NCBI GenBank assembly: GCA_026932235.1
Contig: JAIXKR010000112.1
Coordinates: forward strand, 1-33,898
Direction of reading: 5' to 3'
DNA from: Burkholderiales bacterium
GTDB taxonomy: Bacteria; Pseudomonadota; Gammaproteobacteria; Burkholderiales; Burkholderiaceae_C
Length of the DNA stretch: 33,898 nucleotides
The notes under the pieces were generated by a model. The model saw only the letters and a list, made by a program, of their open reading frames with translations, did no database searches and was not told the DNA's origin. The position numbers and the translations under genes were made by a program. Positions 17,589-26,131 of the stretch are shown here, piece after piece; position 1 is the first letter of the stretch, and every line of letters begins with the position of its first letter.

Positions 17589-18812
17589 ATGGGCCCGGGC
17601 TTCGCCTTCACCGTCGCGCTGCGCTTCCTGCGCGAGGGGCGCATGCAGACACTCTTGATCATCGTCGGCGTCGCCGTTGGCGTTGCCGTCGTCTCCTACA
17701 TCTCGGCCCTGATCGAGGGCCTGCAGGCGAACACCCTCCGGCGCACGCTGGGCACGCAGGCGCACCTGGTCGTGCAGCCGCCCGAGCAGCGCGCCCAGCC
17801 GAGCCTGGACGCGGCCGGGGGCGCGGCGGTGCTGCGCGAGGTGCAGGCGCGCGCGCAGCGCCCGCGCACCATCGACAACTGGCGCGCGGTGCAGCAGGCG
17901 CTGGCCGACGCCCCCGGCGTTGTCGCGGTGACGGCGCTGGCCAGCGGCTCGATGCTCGCCGTGCGCGGCGAAGCCAGTCGCTCGGTGACGCTCGCGGGAA
18001 TCGATCTCGACGGCTACGACCGCATCGTCTCGCTGCGCGGCAGTCTCACGCGCGGCGTGGCGCGCGTGGCGCCGGGCGAGGCGCTCGTGGGCGAGCAGCT
18101 CGCGAGCGATCTCGGAGTGGGGCTTGGCGACCGCTTCGTCGTGCGCAGCGGCGACGAGGCGGTCGAGACCTTCCGCATCGCCGGGCTGCTGGACCTGGGC
18201 AACCGCGAGATCAACCGGCGCAGCGTCTTCGTCGGCCGCGGTGCGGCGCAAAGCCTGCTCGGCATCCCCGGGGGCGTGACGCAGGTCTGGGCGAAGGTCT
18301 CCGACCCCTTCGCCGCCGAGGGAATCGCCGAGCGCGCCTCGCGCCAGCTCGAGCTGCAGGTCGAGAGCTGGATGGCGACGAACGCCCAGCTGCTCTCGGC
18401 GCTCAATGCGCAGAACGTCAGCACCAGCCTGGTGCGGCTCTTCACGGCGCTGGTCGTGGTGCTGGGAATCGCCAGCGTGCTCGTCGTCAGCGTCGTGCAC
18501 AAGCGCAAGGAGATCGGCATCCTGCGTGCGATGGGCGCAACGCGCGCGCAGATGACGCGGGTCTTCCTGGCGCAGGGCGCGCTCGTCGGCCTTTCCGGCT
18601 CGATCCTGGGCATGCTGCTGGCGGTGCTGCTGCTGTGGGGCTTCTCGACCTTCGTGCGAGGCAGCGACGGGCTGCCGCTTTTCGTCGTCACGCTGGGTTG
18701 GGATCTGGCGCTGAAGGTGCCGCTCGTGGCCACGCTGGCGGGAATGATCGCCGCCGTGGCACCGGCGCGCAGCGCGGCGCGGCTGGACCCGGCGCAGGCG
18801 ATCCGGCTCTAG
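17589..18812 (+). CDS. FtsX-type ABC exporter permease (MacB/LolE/DevC superfamily)
   Basis: A 407-residue permease with the four-helix FtsX layout. TM1 is near residues 17-40 (TLLIIVGVAVGVAVVSYISA), followed by a large periplasmic MacB-like domain (about 45-270). Three C-terminal helices begin at LFTALVVVLGIASVLVVS. The coupling helix is HKRKEIGILRAMGATRAQM, a hallmark of this superfamily. The protein ends PARSAARLDPAQAIRL, the usual C-terminus. A TTG at 17580 could replace the ATG at 17589. It partners with the ATPase immediately downstream and the adaptor upstream. This type of transporter works mechanically across the periplasm rather than by moving substrate through the membrane; the substrate (lipid, peptide, drug) is unknown. 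Confidence 0.92.
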   Translation: MGPGFAFTVALRFLREGRMQTLLIIVGVAVGVAVVSYISALIEGLQANTLRRTLGTQAHLVVQPPEQRAQPSLDAAGGAAVLREVQARAQRPRTIDNWRAVQQALADAPGVVAVTALASGSMLAVRGEASRSVTLAGIDLDGYDRIVSLRGSLTRGVARVAPGEALVGEQLASDLGVGLGDRFVVRSGDEAVETFRIAGLLDLGNREINRRSVFVGRGAAQSLLGIPGGVTQVWAKVSDPFAAEGIAERASRQLELQVESWMATNAQLLSALNAQNVSTSLVRLFTALVVVLGIASVLVVSVVHKRKEIGILRAMGATRAQMTRVFLAQGALVGLSGSILGMLLAVLLLWGFSTFVRGSDGLPLFVVTLGWDLALKVPLVATLAGMIAAVAPARSAARLDPAQAIRL

Positions 18813-18821
18813 CGGACAGGC

Positions 18822-19553
<732 letters not shown>

Positions 19554-19676
19554 TCGCGCCCTGCGCGTTCGCTTTCGGGCCGCGCCGGCGTCGCTGCCAG
19601 CGCGTCCTCGACACACGTCGGGATTTCGGGCGGGAAGGCGCATGGACCCTGGGTTTCCGGGATCGAGCTCGCTGGC

Positions 19677-19696
19677 GGGTACACGTGTGGGTACAC
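19677..19696. repeat. Short direct repeat at left edge of the TA island
   Basis: GGGTACAC occurs at 19677-19684 and again at 19689-19696 with GTGT between, creating the palindrome ACACGTGT at 19681-19688. It sits about 125 bp after the exporter operon. No matching copy was seen near the vapB/yicC end of the island. Confidence 0.4.
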
Positions 19697-19738
19697 AGGA
19701 CATGGCGGCTGGAAGTCCCGTGGTTCGCGCGCCCCAAT

Positions 19739-19933
19739 CTACGCGGTCTGGACTTGCCCCGTTTCCACGGACAGGCCTGGGCCACGCAGCAGCGCGACGC
19801 CGGTCGGGGAGTGTCGACTTTGCCGCGTCTTCGCCTTCCTGCGAATGCGGACGAAGACGGCCACGGCAGGCCCGGCGAAGCAGGCGACAAGGACGCCGAG
19901 GACGATGGCGATCTGGCTGGTGACCTCTCCCAT
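19739..19933 (-). CDS. Putative 64-residue single-pass membrane protein after hipA
   Basis: The frame starts at the ATG at 19933, 25 nt after the hipA stop on the same strand. It reads [19 protein letters not shown], continues the hydrophobic stretch to about residue 28, then has a basic segment (RIRRKAKTR) and a polar tail. The hydrophobic helix followed by a basic stop-transfer stretch is the reason to take it seriously. There is no good Shine-Dalgarno, and the tail (about 30-64) has no recognisable pattern. It could be an unrelated frame. The rest of 19554-19738 shows no convincing gene. Confidence 0.4.
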   Translation of the reverse strand: MGEVTSQIAIVLGVLVACFAGPAVAVFVRIRRKAKTRQSRHSPTGVALLRGPGLSVETGQVQTA

Positions 19934-19958
19934 GGATGCGTATTCGCTGCGCTTGCCT

Positions 19959-21215
19959 TCAGGCGGCCAGGCGCACTGCCAGCTTCCTGGTGGTGGACGA
20001 TACGAAGCGCTCGAGCCGCTCGGCCAGCGTGCGCGCCGATGGCGTGAGTGCCGGGGCGATCTCGCGCGTTGCTTGGCTGATAGCGGATGGCACGCGCTCG
20101 GCCATGTCGCGCGCCTGCTGCGCAAGGAAGCGCGGCTGCATGCCCAGCTGCCTGGCCATCAGCGCCAGGTGCTCGGCGCCCATCTCGCCCGGCCTGACCT
20201 CGCCGCCGATCGCAAAGGCGAACTCGGGCGACAGCTCCGGGTACAGCCGCGTGCTCATCAGGTCGTAGAACGGCGTCAGCGTCACGCCCTGGCCGGGCAC
20301 GCTGTAGATCGACAGGTTCTTGGCGTGGCTGTCGTGGTTGCCGACGTACAGGTTGAAGAAGACCCAGCGCACCAGGTGGCGCAGGTCGACGGCGGGCTGC
20401 GCGCTGTAGCGGCGGATCAGTTCGGCGCAGGCGGCCAGGCCCGGGCCGCCTTCCTTCTCGTACTTGCGGCCCGACACCGTGCCGGCCAGCTGGCACAGGT
20501 CGTACTGCACCAGCCGGGCCAGCGTGCCGTCGGGCCGAAGCTGGCGGTCGAAGCGGCGAACGACGCAGGCTTGCGCGTGCGGTTCGTAGAAGACCTCGGC
20601 CGCCGGCAGGCTGGCCAGCGAGGCGGCGCGCATCACGATGGTCTCGTTCGCGGCCGAGTGCCAGACCTTGGCCGGGCGGCGGATGTTGGGCTTGAGGATG
20701 TGGGTCGATGGCGAAGTGCCCTTGGGCAGCCTCGGCACGCCGTCGTCGAAGATGGCCAGGCTGGTCTTGTCCTGGGCGCCGGCCAGGGAGATGCGCGCGC
20801 CTTGCTCGTGGATGTCGATCGCCGAGGCCGACCGCTTGGCCAGGATGGCGGCGATGGCCTCCCATGTCGTGGCCTCGTAGCGCGGCGGTTCCGGCGTCTG
20901 CCCCGGTGCGACCAGCACGAAGGCGCCCGCGGTGTCGCCCGCCACCTCCAGCAGCAGCGAAAAGAGGGTGGATGCCTTGCGCTGCGCGGCCAGGTAGTCG
21001 CGCAGTTCGCCCTCGGGCAGCAGGTTCTCGAAGAAGGCCTGCACCTCGGGCGTGGCCTGCCGGCCGGGCTGCAGCGGGATGGCCGCCAGCGACATGCGCG
21101 GGGTACCCGTCAGCCAGCCAGGCCCGTACGCGAAGGCCAGCGGCGCGCTGTCATGCACGGCGCCGACCAGGTCGCTGCCGTAGTAGACGTCCAGCCGGTC
21201 GGGCCGTGGCTGCAT
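19959..21215 (-). CDS. hipA: HipA-family Ser/Thr kinase toxin
   Basis: A 418-residue HipA. The N-terminal Couple_hipA domain (about 1-100; [13 protein letters not shown]) is followed by the kinase. [13 protein letters not shown] (residues 141-153) matches the region containing the autophosphorylated serine of E. coli HipA (Ser150), here Ser143. ILKP supplies the ATP-binding Lys175. The catalytic loop is [11 protein letters not shown] with Asp295 and Asn300, and the metal-binding Asp318 is in PFYDLMST. All key residues are intact, so the toxin looks functional. HipA proteins phosphorylate aminoacyl-tRNA synthetases such as GltX, halting translation. The ATG at 21215 follows the hipB stop by 10 nt with GGGG as ribosome site; a GTG at 21218 is the alternative start. 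Confidence 0.95.
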   Translation of the reverse strand: MQPRPDRLDVYYGSDLVGAVHDSAPLAFAYGPGWLTGTPRMSLAAIPLQPGRQATPEVQAFFENLLPEGELRDYLAAQRKASTLFSLLLEVAGDTAGAFVLVAPGQTPEPPRYEATTWEAIAAILAKRSASAIDIHEQGARISLAGAQDKTSLAIFDDGVPRLPKGTSPSTHILKPNIRRPAKVWHSAANETIVMRAASLASLPAAEVFYEPHAQACVVRRFDRQLRPDGTLARLVQYDLCQLAGTVSGRKYEKEGGPGLAACAELIRRYSAQPAVDLRHLVRWVFFNLYVGNHDSHAKNLSIYSVPGQGVTLTPFYDLMSTRLYPELSPEFAFAIGGEVRPGEMGAEHLALMARQLGMQPRFLAQQARDMAERVPSAISQATREIAPALTPSARTLAERLERFVSSTTRKLAVRLAA

Positions 21216-21225
21216 CACGTGGCCC

Positions 21226-21510
21226 CTACAGCGAAGAGGTCGAACGAGAGGCCTTGGTTCGCACCACCACCTCCAGGCCCAGCAGGTCCATCAGGTCCAG
21301 CACCTTCTGCAACTGCACCGTCGGCTTGCCGTTCTCCAGGTCCACGATGAAGCGGTTGCCGGTGTTGCCCAGGCCGGCCAGGTCGAGCTGCTTCAGGGCC
21401 AGCCGCTTGCGCTGCTCGCGGATGACGGCGCCCAGCTCGACGGAGGAGCGGATGGGCGACTCTGCATGAGTGGAGTGACCGATCGGTAAGTCTTGGGCCG
21501 AGGGCGGCAT
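21226..21510 (-). CDS. hipB: HipB-family antitoxin (Xre helix-turn-helix)
   Basis: A 94-residue protein. An N-terminal extension of about 25 residues leads to an Xre-type helix-turn-helix: LGAVIREQRKRLALKQLDLAGLGNTGNRFIVDLENGKPTVQLQKVLDLMDLLGLEV. A short Arg/Ser-rich C-terminal tail follows. Family members bind and neutralise HipA and repress their own operon. The ATG at 21510 is the only in-frame start codon before the DNA-binding domain, and it lacks a Shine-Dalgarno. The first codons contain one of the three operator copies. Together with hipA it forms a classic antitoxin-first operon. Confidence 0.92.
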   Translation of the reverse strand: MPPSAQDLPIGHSTHAESPIRSSVELGAVIREQRKRLALKQLDLAGLGNTGNRFIVDLENGKPTVQLQKVLDLMDLLGLEVVVRTKASRSTSSL

Positions 21511-21589
21511 GGCAGGCGGTCGAAGTTACCTTTCGGTAATTGTCGATGCCGGCCTGCCGGAGGTCAAGCGGAAAGTGACTGATCGGTAA
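21476..21589. promoter_or_regulatory. Three hipBA operators at 50-bp spacing
   Basis: The 14-bp cores TGACCGATCGGTAA (21476-21489), TTACCTTTCGGTAA (21526-21539) and TGACTGATCGGTAA (21576-21589) recur at exactly 50-bp intervals in the same orientation. Each is an imperfect palindrome; the first contains the perfect ACCGATCGGT. The first lies in the 5' end of hipB, the second overlaps the -10 box and start point, and the third is upstream of the -35 box. These are the expected HipB binding sites. Confidence 0.85.
21539..21567 (-). promoter_or_regulatory. hipBA sigma-70 promoter
   Basis: Reading leftward, the -35 box TTGACC (21567-21562) and the -10 box GACAAT (21544-21539) are separated by exactly 17 bp. 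They match the consensus at 5/6 and 4/6. The predicted start point falls near 21532, inside the middle operator and about 20 nt before the hipB ATG, so HipB bound there would block RNA polymerase. Confidence 0.75.
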
Positions 21590-21752
21590 TCTGCTGCGCG
21601 GGCTTCACCGGCGCATCGATCGTCCGCGTCGGGTAGGCCCAGCAAGGGCGCTAAGAGCTTCGGGATTCAAGGGCAAGGTCACTGCGGCTACAGGGAGGAT
21701 GTGTGAAGTCGCCCGTTGCGCAGACTCGGTGTCCCGATCTGGGGTGGCTAGG

Positions 21753-22148
21753 TCAGAGCACCTTGACCCCCGGCAGCGAGCGCATCCCTCGATCGAAAGT
21801 TGCTGTGAACTCGCAGCCGTGCCGGGCATGCTTGGCGACGATCAGGCAGTCCGCGAATCCACAGGCACCGGCCTCGAACAGCTCGAGTGCAGCCGCGACG
21901 GCCTCACGATCCTCGAAGGTGAACGCAGTCTCATCCAGAAGGCTGCGAACCGCCAGCACCTGGGCGGGCTTGTCTTGATCGAAGGCCGACTTCAGTGTCC
22001 AGACTGCTTCGGCGAGGACGACGTCCGTGACCAGCAACGATCCTGGCGTGCTGCCGTGCGCCGCCAGCAGCGTATCGATGCGCTTGTTTTGCGCCGGATC
22101 ATCGTTGAGCCACAGGCGAAGCAGGATGTTTGTGTCGATGCCGATCAT
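21753..22148 (-). CDS. vapC: VapC-type PIN-domain ribonuclease toxin
   Basis: A 131-residue PIN domain with the four acidic positions: Asp5 in IGIDTNILLR, the Glu of VLAEAVWTL, the Asp of CGFADCLIVAKH, and the Asp of ATFDRGM. VapC toxins are metal-dependent endoribonucleases, usually cutting tRNA or rRNA. The start ATG overlaps the vapB stop as ATGA (22145-22148), the usual antitoxin-toxin coupling. All acidic residues are present, so activity is expected. The 160 bp between this stop and the third hipBA operator show no gene. Confidence 0.93.
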   Translation of the reverse strand: MIGIDTNILLRLWLNDDPAQNKRIDTLLAAHGSTPGSLLVTDVVLAEAVWTLKSAFDQDKPAQVLAVRSLLDETAFTFEDREAVAAALELFEAGACGFADCLIVAKHARHGCEFTATFDRGMRSLPGVKVL

Positions 22149-22423
22149 CGGCCAGTTGACTTGCGGCCCGCCCGGCGCGGCGCATGTTTGTCTCGCAAGT
22201 GCTTGGCCACGGCCTCATCCATTTGTGCGATCGAGAGCGGCGCCGCATGCGGAGACTCGAGTAGTCCCCGGATTCGCCGCGCGTCTGGCTGGACGTGCCG
22301 GGCGGTGATTGTGTTGTCGGCCTGGACCTGGATGTCGAGGATCGCTCCGGCGTCCAGGTTCAGACGGTCGCGAATCTCCTTGGGCAGGGTGAGCTGGCCC
22401 TTGCTGGTCAAGGTGGCGAACAT
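22145..22423 (-). CDS. vapB: VapB-type AbrB-fold antitoxin
   Basis: A 92-residue protein. The N-terminal swapped-hairpin AbrB/SpoVT domain (MFATLTSKGQLTLPKEIRDRL, ILDIQVQADNTITARHV) should bind DNA. The C-terminal part (RRIRGLLESPHAAPLSIAQMDEAV...) should wrap the VapC toxin. GAGGA lies 7 nt before the ATG at 22423. It is paired with vapC downstream. The palindrome and -10 box upstream fit autoregulation. Confidence 0.92.
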   Translation of the reverse strand: MFATLTSKGQLTLPKEIRDRLNLDAGAILDIQVQADNTITARHVQPDARRIRGLLESPHAAPLSIAQMDEAVAKHLRDKHAPRRAGRKSTGR

Positions 22424-22448
22424 GGCGGAGTCCTCGAGGGGTGGCGCT

Positions 22449-22475
22449 TTCCTTACATTCTAGCTTGGTAAGGAA
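22449..22475. promoter_or_regulatory. vapBC operator palindrome enclosing a -10 box
   Basis: Perfect 8-bp arms TTCCTTAC (22449-22456) and GTAAGGAA (22468-22475) flank 11 bp. On the minus strand these 11 bp contain TAGAAT (22462-22457), a 5/6 match to the -10 consensus. No good -35 box is seen at 17 bp. The site begins 26 bp upstream of vapB, where a VapB or VapBC repressor would be expected to bind. Confidence 0.75.
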
Positions 22476-22525
22476 TTGGGTAGTCCCCGAGGCGCAAGTC
22501 GCGGACGGCACGAGACCTTGCCGGA

Positions 22526-23428
22526 CTACTCCATGTTCTGCACCTGCTCGCGCATCTGCTCGATGAGCACCTTCATCTCCACCGAGATGTTGGTGAGTTC
22601 GAGCGCGGCGGACTTGGAGCCCAGGGTATTGGCTTCGCGTTGTAGCTCCTGGATCAGGAAGTCCAGGCGTTTGCCGACTTCGCCGCCGGCGTGCAGCAGG
22701 CGCTCGATCTCGCTGAGGTGGGAGGCCAGGCGGCCGAGCTCCTCGGCGACGTCGATGCGCAGCGCGTAGGCGGCGGCTTCGCCCAGGGCGCGCTCCTGCA
22801 GCGTCTGCGCGGGCAGGGCGCTTGCGCCCGGCGTGCCCTGCAGCGCCTCCTGCCAGCGTTCGAGGAAACGCTCGCGCTGGCGCTGCACGACCTGCGGCAC
22901 GAGCGGCTGCGCGCGCGCGGCGAGGTCGCGCAGGCCTTGCACGCGCTCGAGCAGGAGTGCCGCCAGGCGCTGCCCTTCGCGCGCGCGCGCTTCGCGCAGC
23001 GCCTGCAGGCCGCGCGAGCTGGCTTCGAGCACGGTGTCGGCAAGCCCCGCGGGCACGGCGTTGCTGCGGCAGGACTGCAGCACTTCGGCCACCGAGAGGC
23101 CGCGCGCCTGCGGCAGCCAGGTCTGCACGTGCGCTTCGAGGCGTGCCAGGCGGCCGAGCTGCTCGGGCGCGGGCAGGGCGAAAGCGTCGGCGCCGCCCTG
23201 CTGCAGGCCCAGGCGCAACTCGACCTTGCCGCGGCGCAGCGCTTCGCCCACGCGCTCGCGCAGCAGCGGCTCCAGGGCGCGCCATTCGTCGGGCAGGCGC
23301 AGGCTCAGGTCGAGGAAGCGGCCGTTGACCGAGCGCAGCTCCGCGTGCACCGTGACCGGGCTTGCGCCGGGGGCGGCCGGGGCGTCGCAGGCCACGGCCG
23401 CGAAGCCGGTCATGCTGTAGACTGGCAT
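22526..23428 (-). CDS. yicC: YicC family endoribonuclease
   Basis: A 300-residue protein with the family N-terminus YSMTGFAA, the ELRSVNGRFLDLSLRLP segment and a C-terminal block FLIQELQREANTLGSKSAALELTNISVEMKVLIEQMREQVQNME. The last is the highly conserved YicC signature with its acidic residues. YicC proteins are oligomeric RNases implicated in small-RNA turnover (for example RyhB in E. coli) and stationary-phase survival. The ATG at 23428 gives the usual few residues before MTGF. The gene starts 29 bp from the divergent kinase gene, so the two promoters must overlap. Confidence 0.96.
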   Translation of the reverse strand: MPVYSMTGFAAVACDAPAAPGASPVTVHAELRSVNGRFLDLSLRLPDEWRALEPLLRERVGEALRRGKVELRLGLQQGGADAFALPAPEQLGRLARLEAHVQTWLPQARGLSVAEVLQSCRSNAVPAGLADTVLEASSRGLQALREARAREGQRLAALLLERVQGLRDLAARAQPLVPQVVQRQRERFLERWQEALQGTPGASALPAQTLQERALGEAAAYALRIDVAEELGRLASHLSEIERLLHAGGEVGKRLDFLIQELQREANTLGSKSAALELTNISVEMKVLIEQMREQVQNME

Positions 23429-23457
23429 CGGACGTCTGTCGAAAATTACAGTCCATT

Positions 23458-24426
23458 ATGTCAAAGCCCAAGCCAGCGCCGTTGCCGTCGGGCACCGTGG
23501 TGGGGGGCTACCAGATCGTCAAGAAGCTCGCCGCCGGGGGGTTCGGCGTGGTCTACCTGGCCGAGGGCGAGAACCAGCAGCTGGTGGCCATCAAGGAGTA
23601 CCTGCCCTCTTCGCTGGCCGAGCGCTCGCCGGGCGAGCTGACGCCGCGCGTCAAGCCCGACAAGCAGCCGCTCTACCGCCTGGGCCTGAAGAGCTTCTTC
23701 GAGGAAGGGCGGTCGCTCGCGCAGATCAGCCACCCGAGCGTGGTCTCGGTGCTGAACTTCTTCCGCGAGAACGAGACGGTCTACATGGTGATGAACTTCC
23801 TGCAGGGCGACACGCTGCAGGACTTCATCGTCACCGCGCGCGACCTCAAGCGCGACAAGGTGTTCCGCGAGAGCACCATCCGCAGCCTGTTCGACGAGAT
23901 CCTGCGCGGCCTGCGCATCGTGCACCAGCACAAGATGCTGCACCTGGACATCAAGCCGGCCAACGTGTTCATCACCAACGACAACAAGGCGGTGATGCTC
24001 GACTTCGGCGCGGCGCGCGAGGTGCTGGCCAAGGAAGGCAACTTCATCCGCCCGATGTACACGCCCGGCTTCGCGGCGCCCGAGATGTACCGCCGCGACG
24101 GCACGCTCGGGCCGTGGACCGACATCTACGCCATCGGCGCCTGCATCTATGCCTGCATGCAGGGCTATCCGCCCAACGACGCGCCGCAGCGGCTGGAGAA
24201 GGACCGCCTGGCGCTGTCGCTCTCGCGCCTGCGCAACGTCTACTCCGACAACCTGATCGAGGTCACCGAGTGGTGCATGTCGCTCGATCCGCTCTCGCGC
24301 CCGCAGAGCGTGTTCGCGCTGCAGAAGGAACTCGCGCGCGAGACCGAGCGCCGCTATACCAAGCTCAGCTTCAGCGAGCGGCTCAAGCTGCAGCTGGAGA
24401 CGATCAAGACCGGCGCCAAGACCTGA
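23458..24426 (+). CDS. Cytosolic Hanks-type Ser/Thr protein kinase
   Basis: A 322-residue protein consisting almost only of a kinase domain. The glycine loop is KLAAGGFGVVYLAE, the ATP lysine is Lys46 (VAIKEYLP), the catalytic loop is HLDIKPANV (Asp164, Asn169; Leu replaces the Arg of HRD), and the metal site is LDFGAARE (Asp182). The activation segment is FIRPMYTPGFAAPEMY. The missing HRD arginine suggests it does not need activation-loop phosphorylation. There is no transmembrane segment or extracellular sensor, unlike PknB. It heads an operon with its likely opposing PP2C phosphatase. TACAGT lies 5 nt before the ATG and no Shine-Dalgarno is visible. Confidence 0.94.
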   Translation: MSKPKPAPLPSGTVVGGYQIVKKLAAGGFGVVYLAEGENQQLVAIKEYLPSSLAERSPGELTPRVKPDKQPLYRLGLKSFFEEGRSLAQISHPSVVSVLNFFRENETVYMVMNFLQGDTLQDFIVTARDLKRDKVFRESTIRSLFDEILRGLRIVHQHKMLHLDIKPANVFITNDNKAVMLDFGAAREVLAKEGNFIRPMYTPGFAAPEMYRRDGTLGPWTDIYAIGACIYACMQGYPPNDAPQRLEKDRLALSLSRLRNVYSDNLIEVTEWCMSLDPLSRPQSVFALQKELARETERRYTKLSFSERLKLQLETIKTGAKT

Positions 24427-24442
24427 GCGGGCGAGGCTGCCG

Positions 24443-25360
24443 ATGAGGTTCTCCGTCTACCAGGTCAGCCGCCGCGGCGGCCGCGAGAAGAACGAAGACC
24501 GCATGGGCTATTGCTACACGCGGGACGCGGGCCTGTTCGCGCTCGCCGATGGCATGGGGGGCCACCCGGAAGGCGACATGGCCGCGCAGGTGGCGCTGCA
24601 GACGCTGGCCGCGGTGTTCCAGCGCGAGGCGCGGCCGGCGCTCGAGGATCCGCTCCGTTTCCTGCACGAGGCGGTGATGGCCGGCCACCATCAACTGCTG
24701 CGCTACGCGACCACGCGCGCGCTCGTGGATACGCCGCGCACGACCATCGTTGCCTGCGTGATCCAGGGCAGCGCGGCCTACTGGGCGCACTGCGGCGATT
24801 CGCGCCTGTACCTGCTGCGCGGCGACAAGCTCGTCGCGCGCACGCGCGACCACTCCTACAGCGAGCTGCAGGAAGCGATGTCGCAGCTCGTGCCGGCGCC
24901 GGAGCGCATGAACCGCAACGTGCTCTTCACCTGCCTGGGCAGCCCGGGCAAGCCGATGATCGACACCAGCGGCCCGCTGCTGCTGCACCCGGGCGACCGC
25001 CTGCTGCTGTGTTCCGACGGCCTGTGGAGCGCGCTGCCCGACAGCGTGATCGCCGCGATGCTGGCCGGGCCGTCGATCGCCGACGCGGTGCCCGAGCTCG
25101 TCGAGCAGGCCTTGCGCCAGGCCGGCCCGCGCAGCGACAACGTCACCGCGCTGGCGGTGGAGTGGGAGTCGGCGCAGGACAGCACCGCGCCCACCGGCGT
25201 CTCGACGCAGGCCCTGGGCGACGACGTCTTCGCCTCCACCATCCAGGCCAGCCTGCAGGGCGAGATCGAGGAGACCGATGATCTCGACGAGGCCGAGATC
25301 GAGCGCTCGATCCGCGAGATCAACGAGGCCATCCAGCGTTCCTCCGCCCGACGCAACTGA
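24443..25360 (+). CDS. PP2C-family Ser/Thr protein phosphatase
   Basis: A 305-residue metal-dependent phosphatase. The motifs are [27 protein letters not shown] (metal-binding Asp), [26 protein letters not shown] and [12 protein letters not shown]. The catalytic domain ends near residue 240. A C-terminal acidic, Ser/Thr-containing extension ([24 protein letters not shown]) follows and could be a regulatory helix. It begins 16 nt after the kinase stop, so kinase and phosphatase probably form a reversible phosphorylation pair. Targets are unknown. Confidence 0.94.
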   Translation: MRFSVYQVSRRGGREKNEDRMGYCYTRDAGLFALADGMGGHPEGDMAAQVALQTLAAVFQREARPALEDPLRFLHEAVMAGHHQLLRYATTRALVDTPRTTIVACVIQGSAAYWAHCGDSRLYLLRGDKLVARTRDHSYSELQEAMSQLVPAPERMNRNVLFTCLGSPGKPMIDTSGPLLLHPGDRLLLCSDGLWSALPDSVIAAMLAGPSIADAVPELVEQALRQAGPRSDNVTALAVEWESAQDSTAPTGVSTQALGDDVFASTIQASLQGEIEETDDLDEAEIERSIREINEAIQRSSARRN

Positions 25361-25374
25361 GCGCCGCACATCCG

Positions 25375-26103
25375 ATGAGCCTTTCCCGAAACGGTGGCCG
25401 CGCCGCCGACGCCCTGCGTCCGCTGACCCTGCAGCGCCGCTACACGTGCCACGCCGAGGGTTCGGTGCTGGTGGCCTTCGGGCGCACGCAGGTGCTGTGC
25501 ACGGCCTCGGTCGAAGAGAAGGTGCCGCCGCACAGGCGCGGCAGCGGCGAGGGCTGGGTGACGGCCGAGTACGGCATGCTGCCGCGCGCCACGCACACGC
25601 GCGGCGACCGCGAAGCCGCGCGCGGCAGGCAAAGCGGCCGCACGCAGGAGATCCAGCGCCTCATCGGGCGCAGCCTGCGCAGCGTCGTCGACCTCGCTGC
25701 GCTGGGCGAGCGCAGCATCCTCGTCGACTGCGACGTGCTGCAGGCCGACGGCGGCACGCGCACCGCGGCGATCACGGGCGCCTTCGTCGCCGTGCACGAC
25801 GCCGTGTCGTGGCTGCTGGCGCAGGGCCGCATCGCGCGCTCGCCGGTGCGCGACTTCGTCGCCGCGGTGTCGGTGGGCATGCGCCAGGGCGTGCCGCTGC
25901 TGGACCTGGACTACGACGAGGACTCGAGTTGCGACACCGACATGAACGTCGTCATGACGGCTGCCGGCGGCTTCGTCGAGGTGCAGGGAACGGCCGAAGG
26001 CGCGCCCTTCACGCGCGCCGAGATGGACGCGCTGCTCGCGCTCGCCGCCAAGGGCATCGGCGAACTGGTGGCGGCGCAGCGCCGCGCGCTGGCGCCGGGC
26101 TGA
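25375..26103 (+). CDS. rph: Ribonuclease PH
   Basis: A 242-residue phosphorolytic exoribonuclease that trims tRNA 3' ends. The family blocks are [105 protein letters not shown] and [21 protein letters not shown]. Length matches E. coli RNase PH (238) and no frameshift is seen. It sits 14 bp after the phosphatase, within the same operon. Confidence 0.98.
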   Translation: MSLSRNGGRAADALRPLTLQRRYTCHAEGSVLVAFGRTQVLCTASVEEKVPPHRRGSGEGWVTAEYGMLPRATHTRGDREAARGRQSGRTQEIQRLIGRSLRSVVDLAALGERSILVDCDVLQADGGTRTAAITGAFVAVHDAVSWLLAQGRIARSPVRDFVAAVSVGMRQGVPLLDLDYDEDSSCDTDMNVVMTAAGGFVEVQGTAEGAPFTRAEMDALLALAAKGIGELVAAQRRALAPG

Positions 26104-26131
26104 GCGCCGCACGTTCGCCGGGGCCGCTGCC

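Noticed and set aside
21591-21752. Search for a gene or remnant between vapC and the hipBA operators
   Set aside because: Only short frames with no start signal or similarity were seen, so nothing is annotated.
22261-22489. A ten-base direct repeat GTAGTCCCCG at 22261 and 22480, considered as an attachment-site pair
   Set aside because: One copy is inside vapB coding sequence, and ten bases over 220 bp in GC-rich DNA is easily chance. There is no recombinase.
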